Positions 56,070 through 64,000 of a DNA stretch of 64,000 nucleotides are shown in pieces. The position numbers and the translations under genes were made by a program. The stretch lies in the NCBI GenBank assembly GCA_033182465.1, contig CP137319.1, positions 1,116,001-1,180,000 on the forward strand, in the 5' to 3' direction. The notes beneath the pieces are model-generated. The model searched no databases, was not told the origin of the DNA, and worked only from the letters and a program-made list of their open reading frames with translations. This stretch comes from Sanghuangporus weigelae (lineage: Eukaryota; Basidiomycota; Agaricomycetes; Hymenochaetales; Hymenochaetaceae). Within the stretch, counting starts at the first letter, position 1. Every line of letters begins with the position of its first letter.

Positions 56070-58439
56070 ATGCGAAATACGCGGCCCGCAAGAGGCGATT
56101 CATTCATCGTCATTACCAGTGAAGACGCGAAGGTTACCAACCCAAATAGGTTAGCTAGCAGTGCCCATGAGGCTCTTCAGCGTGGAAAAGCTTGTTTAGG
56201 TTGCAGGTATGAGTTCGCGAATAGCTCTGCGGAGTCGCTTCTCTGATCACTCTGCAAATAGGCGCCGAAAAATGGTACGCTTACCACGGGCGCCAGTGAT
56301 TTTTACATCTTGGCCTGATTATGTTGCGCTAGAAATGTGATGGGCTCCGCCCAGTCTGTACCCAGTGTAGCAGTCGAAATCGCGTAGACGATTGCGAGTA
56401 TACAGATGCTACTTCGGGACCGACTCGAACGCAAATCCTGGAAGAACAATTGGCACGGCTCCAGACTCGTCTCAAAGAGCTTGAAAAACCGGGACCCGGT
56501 AAAGCATCCATCCCGACAATTTCAATTAGCAAGCTATATACTTTGGGCGAATCCTCAAAAGCGAAGCCTCTGGATACGGATATTCTGAACATCCCAGATG
56601 CAGAGACCAAGCCTTGCGTGCATGGTCCTTCAGACACCATCGTGAAGGACGGAGTATGTAAACAAAGTGTCCGACATGAACCGGAGTTGTTTGGGACATC
56701 CGAAGAGTTGGCCTGGTGGGAACTTGAGGATCCACCTCCTCAAATCGCAAATATGCTGTAAGGTGATCTTGATCGTCGAGGGGAGTCAAGCAGTCTTAAC
56801 AGTCAACCCGCAGCATGCGCCTTTTTCTTCCAAATTCACACCAGCTGGGATTCGCTTTGAATGTCACTCGCTTCTTGGAATCTCTTTCAGCGGGTTCGGA
56901 CCATCCCACATATCCCCATCGTGGCCTGATGAATGCTATCTATCTTTGGGCATTAACACTTTCAAATGAACCAGGCTTTCGAGGTCACGAAAATGTATTT
57001 TTGCAGCGAGCGATTAACATGCTCCAGAATGTCATCGGTGGTGAAGTGGGTAGTTCTGGCGTTGTAAGCAAGATACTTGCCTCTGTCTCGTAATGCTGAC
57101 TCGTCGGTCCCAGGCAACCTTCCCCACAAGAGTGTTGCACGTCATGCAGGCTGAAGTGCTTATTGCTCAATACTTTTTCACCCACGGGCGCATCCTCGAA
57201 GGACGTTACCATGCAAATGCAGCAGTTTCACTCGCAGTAAGCTATGGCTTCCATCGCATCTCTGCTTCATCGTGCGTGGTCCCATCGCAGCCTATTCGAT
57301 CGGGTGTCTCGTCCAGCCTCGGTCTCCTTACCCAGACGTTACCTCCGGCAACGACCTGTGTCGAGTTTGGCGAACGCGTGAATGTCTTCTGGGCGGTGTA
57401 TAACATTGATCGCTGTTGGACTGTTGTTGGTAACCCGTGCATTATGTCTGACAACCCTGCGCATGGAACTCAAATTGATACCCCGTGGCCTTGGGACATG
57501 CATGAGTATGAAGCAGTTAGTCTCTTTTTTATCTGTTTTAGCTGGTCATTCTCACCTATCTCGCACTTCCTGCCATGCAGGTGGATATGAACGAGGAACC
57601 ACTATCCTTAACTCAATGCGACAGAACAATTCAACGTTTTCTCGCAGGAGAACCCCCTCCGGATGGTACTAATGATCAGTCGTACGCTGCGCTCAGGGTT
57701 AAGGCTTCCGCGATTCACGAGCATGTTCAGAAGCTGATTAATGCTTGGAAAGCAAGTACGTTCTTAATTGTCATCAATAAATCGTCCTTGCCAATTTAAT
57801 CTGAAAATTTCAGCCTTTCCCGGCACCCCTACGCGGCAGAGGATTGAGAGAGACATGCGAGATTTCTCGGGTTTCGTTACAGACTATATAACGTCTCTTC
57901 CGGAAGTGGAAACTCTGGAAGAATATATCACGTCGTCTGATGATCGAAGGACGATCTACGTCGTACAGGCACTTGCTAATACGTCAATGGTTTGCTTACA
58001 TGAAGTCTGGACAGAAGAGGGAAGCCTAGAAGATTCTGATATTTGCCTGCACGCTGCCTACGAGATTGCGCGAGTACCTCGGGCAGGAATAGATCAAGGC
58101 TTGTTTGATCCCGTGCTCGGGGTAAGAGATCTGCTGTTCCATTTGAAACCAAGAACTGACCCAATCCAGACGACTGGTATGATATTGGCATCGCTATTTG
58201 GGAGGGAGCTTATTCGAGCAAGGAGGACCGCGAAGACTCTTGAGGATATCAAAAGGTTGGAGAGAATAGAGGATGGAATGGAATTTCTCAAGCAGACGGC
58301 CATAATAGGCGCCGGACGTCCCGTTTATGGTGTGTCTTCCTTCTCTTTTTATGATTTTTATTATTGATCATTGGCGATCTCAGGTATCCAAGTTCCAAAA
58401 ATCCTCAGCATAATTGAAAAGGTCGAAAAGCGGAAGTGA
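56070..58439 (+). CDS. Fungal Zn2Cys6 transcription factor
   Basis: Exons 56070-56206, 56262-56274, 56333-56757, 56814-57063, 57114-57515, 57581-57755, 57814-58329 and 58384-58439 give 657 residues in frame. The Zn2Cys6 cluster is at about 42-71 with the spacing C-x2-C-x6-C-x6-C-x2-C-x8-C (KACLGCRRRKMKCDG), followed by a short coiled coil (ILEEQLARLQTRLKELEK) for dimerisation. The middle and C-terminal part is the fungal-specific transcription-factor domain (HQLGFALNVTRFLESL, VLHVMQAEVLIAQYFF, FWAVYNIDRCWTVVGNP). The cluster is encoded across three exons, one of them only 13 nt. The protein is nuclear and binds DNA; targets are unknown. It follows the serine dehydratase gene by 750 bp in the same direction. 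Confidence 0.92.
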
Positions 58440-58949
58440 CATGAGAATTATCATTGGTTGGATAACTACATTATCGCGTTATTATTTGGCTTTGTGCGCA
58501 TGTCTGTAGAAATATATTGCAGGGCTATGATACGTGTTGCAAACAGGCTAAGTTGTTTATAGGTACTTTATGTCTGATGTGTGTGGAAAAGGAGTCATAG
58601 GACAGAAAAAAGCACTAAGTGTAATGGGTTCAGGGTGGACGGCATATGCGAGAGAGAAAAAGTTCGGACATTGGCGCGCCAGGCGCAGGATGAGTATGGA
58701 GTCTACGCGTGGGGGAATGAGTTGGAAGCGGATGCGCAAACGTTGTAAGTGTGGTCTGCAGGCCCAATTACATAAACTGCGTTGAATGCTAAATTTAGTG
58801 TGATCTCAATTAAGTGTGCCGCTCAAGATGACACGTGATGAAGGCGCACAGCCATCCATACTTGTACTGCGTTAGTGACCGACCACAACGTACTCCTTTT
58901 TCCTTGTCGTGATTCTTCTCGACAATAACATCCGCTAGTTTTCCGAACC
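58440..58949. other. Intergenic region before the Rho gene
   Basis: 510 bp without a recognisable gene or repeat. Contains the promoter of the Rho GTPase gene. Confidence 0.5.
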
Positions 58950-60115
58950 ATGTCTCTTTGCGGAGAATCTTCCGTCAGTGCGTCCTTTGGACGAAATAAA
59001 GCAGTATGTTGGCCCAACACTTGTTTTGCGTGTGACGATAATCACCTCACGTTTGTTCCGTGTCTAGATACAAAGAAAAGCAGTGGTCGTCGGGGATGGC
59101 GCTTGTGGTATGGCCGCGGCTTAGAATAGTTTGAAAATACTCCTCTCATATTTCATCATATAGGCAAAACATCATTGCTGAACGTGTTCACGCGGGGTTT
59201 CTTTACTCAAGTCTAGTTCGTTGTCCCTGTCTTTGACATATTCTGGTTCTTATGTCTTTTGTAGCGAGCCAACTGTCTTCGAGAACTATGTCCAGGATAT
59301 GTACGTGGATGGCCATCTCATTGAAATGAGTCTTTGGGATACTGCAGGTACGGGATACGACATGAACACGCCCCGCTGCAAACAACCTCATAATTCTACA
59401 TTTTTGCAGGGCAGGAAGAGTTCGACCGATTGCGTTCTCTGAGCTACGCAGAGACACACGTCATCCTGATATGCTTCTCTGTAAGCGTTGTCTATTCTCA
59501 GGCAGTCTATTCTCAGGCAAAGAAGACTGAAATCCTTACTTCGCCAAGGTTGATAACCCAACGTCACTGGAAAATGTAGAGTCAAAGGTCAGTTCCCGTC
59601 TGTCATAATTTCTTATGTTCTCTTACCCGCACCTTCAGTGGATAGAGGAGATCCTAGAATACTGTCCAGGAGTGAAGGTGTGTTCCTTAATGTCCTTGGC
59701 CTATAGCTTGTGTTGACCTGGTTCTCTCCAGCTAGTTCTCGTCGGTGCGCACTTTTGTCTCCTTGCTAAGGCGCATTGCTGATATGACGTTATTCAGCTT
59801 TGAAATGTGATCTCAGAGATGATCCGAATGTCAGAGAGCGATTAGCCAGATACGGGGCACACACTGTGCAGTATGAAGAAGGTCTGGACGTCGCCCGACG
59901 GATACGAGCGTCTCGATACCTTGGTGCGTGCCTAACTTGGCTCCTTTCTATATTTTTACTCTTCTATTTACGATATCACCTTTGTTGTTTTGCGGACGTC
60001 AGAATGCAGTGCGAAACACAATCGTGGCGTAACGGAGGTATTCTATGAGGCGGCTCGTGTATCAATAAGTGCTCGTACCAAAGGGCAAAGTGGCGGAGGC
60101 TGCGTCATATGTTGA
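58950..60115 (+). CDS. RHO3: Rho-family small GTPase (Rho3-like)
   Basis: Ten exons: 58950-59003, 59068-59107, 59164-59215, 59265-59347, 59410-59480, 59549-59587, 59639-59677, 59732-59744, 59798-59923 and 60003-60115, giving 209 residues in frame. P-loop GDGACGKTS (about 27-35), switch I EPTVFENY (T52), [16 protein letters not shown] (Q78), ALKCDLR, and [12 protein letters not shown]. The N terminus [12 protein letters not shown] has the MxLCG start seen in fungal Rho3, which has a cysteine that can be palmitoylated. The C terminus is CVIC, a CaaX box, so prenylation at the plasma membrane is expected. Rho3 directs exocytosis and actin at sites of polarised growth. Exon 8 is only 13 nt, and exon 3 ends at an atypical GTTCGT donor chosen because it restores VYEPTV. 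Confidence 0.92.
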
Positions 60116-60619
60116 GCTGCTTCTAGCCTACTCTACTCTTCGTCCATCTATACTTTCTCGCTTTCGGTGCGTGGTCTCTGTCAATACAGTGCCCATCTCC
60201 TATGTGTCGTTTCTTTATCTCTATCTTCTGGGTGCTTCGGTCTATTGATCTTGCTTCTTTCTTTTGTTGCTTTGATAAACCAGGACTATTTTTCTTCAAG
60301 CAAATACTGTTTCCCATGGGGTAGTTATGTTCATGCTGCTATTATTTTCACCTCCCATCATCCGACTCATTGTACTCAGTAGTAAACATCACTGTCACAT
60401 GTATCCAGGCTTTCGTCTTATTTGTATACCCATCTAATTAAGTTCTTATGCCGTGCACCAAGTATGGAATTACTTTCAGCAATTTTATTAGTTCGTAGCT
60501 GGCAACAAGATTAATATTCAGACATTAATGTCAAAATTACCTGATCATGAGCCACGTGCCACAAACGCGGTGACGCGCCTGCGAATGATGCACATGTTGA
60601 CTTCTCTCTATACGCTACC
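60116..60619. other. Intergenic region between Rho3 and the PQ-loop gene
   Basis: 504 bp. Pyrimidine-rich just after Rho3, as in a 3' UTR. No additional gene was seen. Confidence 0.5.
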
Positions 60620-61730
60620 ATGCTTGCCGAATGGCTTAGAATCGTGTCCGCGATCGGCATGGCCGTGGGTCCTCCGTTGGTCTATGCAGACCAGACGATC
60701 TCAATTGTACGAAAGAAGTACGTCCGAGCCGTCACACAATTTCTTCCTCCACTTCCTATACTCACGCGCACTGTAGAGATTCAACAGGGTTCTCGAGAGA
60801 CGTTTGCGGAGTATTGTACGATTTATATATCTTATTTTTAAGCAGATGGCTATAGCTTCATAATCGCCAGGCTCATAGCAAATATTACACGTCTGTTCTT
60901 TTGGTTGGGGAATCGCTTTGAGCTCGCCTTGTTGGTTCAGTCAATCTTGATGATTCTGGCACAGGTACGAGGCTTTCTACAAGATGCTTCAGTGCATGCT
61001 AAAGTAGCTACAATAGCTAGGGCTGTTGTACATCTGCATGCTTTATCGACCTCGGCATAGCCCAGAAAACCTTGGGGTATCGACTCGACCATACTCATTT
61101 TGGCAATGGCCAACTTATTCACAACACATCGAGTTTTTGGCCGGCATGATGTATGTCTCCCTCATGTCCACTGCAGAACGTTTAGTTTCTCAACTATACT
61201 GCTTGATGCAGCCTAGTTCAAGCTATCCTATTCTTGATATTCGGGCGCTCCGAAATCTTCATAGATATACTCGGTTTCTTTGCGTTAGGTCTTGAAAGCA
61301 CTCTTCCTATTCCACAGTTCTTCAGGTGCGCCAAGGAAAGAAAGCCCGCCAGTAGTGCTTGACATTTGCATCTAGTAATCAGAAACAGAGATCATTATAT
61401 GGCTTCCGGGCCTCCACACTTCTTGGATGGCTTGCTGGAGATGCGTACAAGTGAGTTGATTTAGTTCACATGACGTGAGTACATCAACAGGCTATCACAG
61501 GACCGTTTATTTCTTCGCGCAAGGCTCTCCTTTGCAGTTCAAAGTTTGTGGTATCTTCCAGCTGTCCATAGACTGCGGTGAGTAATAACTAAGATCCATC
61601 AGCGTTGACCTTGACGTTCTACGTGTCAGCTATCGTTATCCAAAGATTATACTACGGAAACAAACCACCGCCTGCAACATCGGTCGTTGATGATGATGTT
61701 GAGCAGGCATTGGCATTGGCCGAAGAATGA
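60620..61730 (+). CDS. PQ-loop repeat membrane protein (SLC66A2/Any1-like)
   Basis: Eight exons: 60620-60717, 60777-60815, 60871-60964, 61017-61150, 61212-61325, 61376-61450, 61501-61577 and 61630-61730, giving 243 residues in frame. Seven-helix architecture with two PQ-loop motifs: IGMAVGPPLVYADQ at the N terminus and LGLESTLPIPQF in the second half. Also seen: GFSRDVCGVLLIANITRLFFW, FSFWQWPTYSQ variant, IFGRSE, and QRSLYGFRASTLLGWLAGDA, all typical of the PQLC1/SLC66A2 branch. In yeast the relative Any1 acts at Golgi/endosomes, opposing phosphatidylserine flippases. The short acidic C terminus (VVDDDVEQALALAEE) is cytosolic. The donor after VCGVL (GTACGA) was chosen because it restores the VLLIANIT motif. 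Confidence 0.88.
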
Positions 61731-61945
61731 GTTAGATATTTAAGCGAACACGTGCAATATTAGAGAGTAGTAATCGGGTATTCTAGGTAATCAAGTAGTT
61801 CTAATCGTGAGAATGGACTGCTTTATGAAGCGATCTACGTATACACGCACACCGCGGCTTCTCCGTTTGCCCATTCACCACTTTTGCTTGTACATCTTTC
61901 AAAGGACTTCGTCAACGCCGCCAGAGGCATCTACTAAGGCCCGAA

Positions 61946-64000
61946 ATGGCCGCGACGAAGCCCATCACATTTTGCGAGCATCTTCAGCTCTCAAGCCTTG
62001 GCATCCAGCCTGCGTCAATCTCCTTCCAGGTGAACAGAATTCGACACTCTGACACAACGACGCGTTTTTCCTGATCATGCATGTTGCAGACTTTGACGCT
62101 TGAGAGTGATCATTTCATCTGCGTACGAGAAAAGGTCAATGAACAGAACCAGGTTGTTATTATTGACCTCGCGGACGCCAACAATGTTCTTCGTCGGCCT
62201 ATCACTGCCGACTCCGCCATAATGCATCCCCACAAGAAGATACTTGCTCTGAAGTGTCCGTACTGCTTTTCCAACGTGCTCTTCTGTACTGACGTGCTCC
62301 TTCTCTATAGCTGCGCGAACACTGCAAGTATTTAACATAGAAACGAAGCAAAAGGTCAAGTCGCACATAAACAACGAGGACGTAGTATTCTGGAAATGGG
62401 TAACGGAGTCGACCATCGGGATGGTCACAGATACAGCAGTCTACCATTGGTCCATCTCTGACCAGACGTCTCCGCCCACAAAGGTTTTCGACCGACATGC
62501 GACTCTTGCTGGCGCACAGATCATCAACTATCGTGTGTCAGGCGACGGGAAGTGGATGGTGCTTATTGGTATTTCCGGGAATACGACAAACCCTTCTGCA
62601 TTTAAAGTCAAGGGTGCGATGCAGCTCTACAGCATCGAAAGATCAGTCAGCCAGCCTATCGAGGGCCATGCTGCTGCATTCGCAGAATTGAAACTCGATG
62701 GTCATCAATTCCCCACCAAGCTTTTCACATTCGCTGTCAGGACTGCAACCGGTGCCAAGGTATGGGCCACAAGCACGAGAAGACTAACTCTGACTAATGC
62801 ATGCCCATAGCTTCATATAGTCGAAATTGACCATCAAGCGTCGGATCCTGTGTTTGCCAAGAAGGCTGTTGATGTATTCTTCCCTGCAGAAGCGACGAAT
62901 GATTTCCCGGTAGCAATGCAGGTCTCAAAGAAGCACGGCATCGTCTTTTTGGTCACCAAATTCGGTTTTATTCATTTGTACGACCTCGAATCTGGTGCCT
63001 GTGTTTACATGAATCGTATCAGCGGGGAGACTATCTTCGTGACTGCGGAACACGAATTGACGAACGGAATCATTGGCGTCAACAGGAAAGGTCAGGTCCT
63101 CAGCGTTAGCGTTGACGAAACCGCTATCATCCCGTATATTCTTGGAACGCTCAACAACACAGAGCTTGCTTTCAAGCTTGCAAGTCGGGCGAACCTGCCT
63201 GGTGCAGATGATTTGTACATCAAACAGTACCAAGCTCTGTTCCAAAGCGGACAATTCAACGAGGCTGCAAAGATCGCTGCGAACTCTCCTCGCGGGATCT
63301 TACGAACGGCTCAGACGATTGAAGCATTCAAGACTGCACCTGCACCTCCAGGCGGATTGTCACCTATTCTTCAGTACTTCGGCATTTTGTTGGAGAAAGG
63401 AGAATTGAACCAGCTGGAGTCCCTGGAGCTTGCTCGACCTGTTCTCCAACAAGGTCGTAAGCAGCTTCTGGAGAAATGGCTGAAGGAGAACAAGCTCACT
63501 TGCAGTGAGGAGCTGGGTGATATCGTACGTCTCCATGACATGACACTTGCCCTCAGTGTTTATCTGCGCGCCAACGTACCGAGTAAAGTTATTGCTTGCT
63601 TTGCTGAGACGGGTCAAACGGATAAGATTGTCCTCTACTCGAAGAAGGTTGGATACACTCCGGATTATACTGCGCTCTTGCAGCACGTCATGCGTACCAA
63701 TCCGGACAAGGGTGCCGAGTTCGCCTCGCAGCTTGTCAACGAAGAATCAGGTCCATTAGTTGACATCGATAGGGTATGTACCGTTCTAATCTCGCAAAGA
63801 AGTAACCCATGCTTATTCGCCTTGATTTGTAGGTTGTCGATATTTTCATGTCGCAAAATATGATCCAGCCAGCAACGTCGTTCCTTCTTGACGCTTTGAA
63901 GGATAATAAGCCAGAGCAGGGTCACTTGCAGACACGCTTGCTGGAATTGAACCTTGTTCATGCGCCTCAGGTTGCTGACGCAATTCTTGGAAATGAGATG
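61946..64000 (+). CDS. CHC1: Clathrin heavy chain, N-terminal part (3' end outside window)
   Basis: Exons 61946-62029, 62090-62255, 62311-62759, 62811-63773 and 63833-64000 encode the first 610 residues in frame; the gene runs off the window. N-terminal beta-propeller: [40 protein letters not shown], and [20 protein letters not shown]. The linker and start of the alpha-solenoid follow ([39 protein letters not shown]). It forms the triskelion that coats vesicles at the trans-Golgi and plasma membrane; the propeller binds adaptor clathrin boxes. The donor at 62255 (GTCCGT) is inferred from frame ([12 protein letters not shown]). Confidence 0.96.

Noticed and set aside
1-64000. tRNA, rRNA, CRISPR arrays, LTR retrotransposons
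   Set aside because: Looked for A/B-box patterns, regular spaced repeats and long direct terminal repeats on both strands; none was convincing by eye.

Overview
The window is nuclear DNA from a filamentous basidiomycete, probably an Agaricomycete. Evidence: every gene carries several 50-100 nt GT-AG introns, the proteins are fungal (amino-acid-permease chaperone Shr3, Bem3-type RhoGAP, Rho3, fungal Zn2Cys6 regulator, Ecl1-type zinc protein), and gene-dense housekeeping blocks alternate with gene-poor stretches full of decayed sequence. I joined exons by hand from reading frame, splice signals and family motifs. Most models close exactly in frame.

Layout. 1-5.1 kb: 3' end of pyruvate carboxylase (+), a tiny stand-alone biotinyl-like gene just behind it (+), a nitronate monooxygenase (-), and spliceosomal SmB (+). 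5.1-16.2 kb: no confident gene. It holds a 386 bp Tc1/mariner-like MITE, a 75 bp tandem duplication inside a decayed ORF, and two diverged copies of a broken, hydrophobic coding sequence. 16.2-27.4 kb: an 11 kb gene-poor region around one ECL1-like gene (-), purine-rich on the + strand on its left and pyrimidine-rich on its right. 27.4-30.6 kb: relics of a membrane-protein-like coding sequence.

30.6-45.3 kb, all on the minus strand: an unidentified membrane-protein gene, a SET-domain lysine methyltransferase, SHR3, then a five-copy tandem array of NmrA/isoflavone-reductase-like genes. In the array copies 1 and 5 are intact, 2 and 4 are pseudogenes, and copy 3 has a one-base lesion at a splice acceptor. 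45.3-50.1 kb: a large PX-PH-RhoGAP gene (-), with a 130 bp terminal-inverted-repeat element before it and a 486 bp PIF/Harbinger-like MITE behind its promoter. 52.2-64 kb, all plus strand: a bacterial-type iron-sulfur L-serine dehydratase with 22 exons, a Zn2Cys6 regulator, Rho3, a PQ-loop membrane protein and the 5' part of clathrin heavy chain.

Functional links. The right half is rich in polarity and traffic functions: Bem3-like GAP, Rho3, clathrin, a PQ-loop protein, and Shr3, which brings permeases out of the ER. Pyruvate carboxylase and serine dehydratase both serve pyruvate metabolism but lie 50 kb apart. No tRNA, rRNA, CRISPR or viral sequence was recognised. The most unusual points are the orphan biotinyl-domain gene that shares an intron position with its pyruvate carboxylase neighbour, the in-frame intron that splits the ECL1-like zinc finger, the alternating intact/broken NmrA array, and the microexons (7, 9 and 4 nt) of the serine dehydratase.
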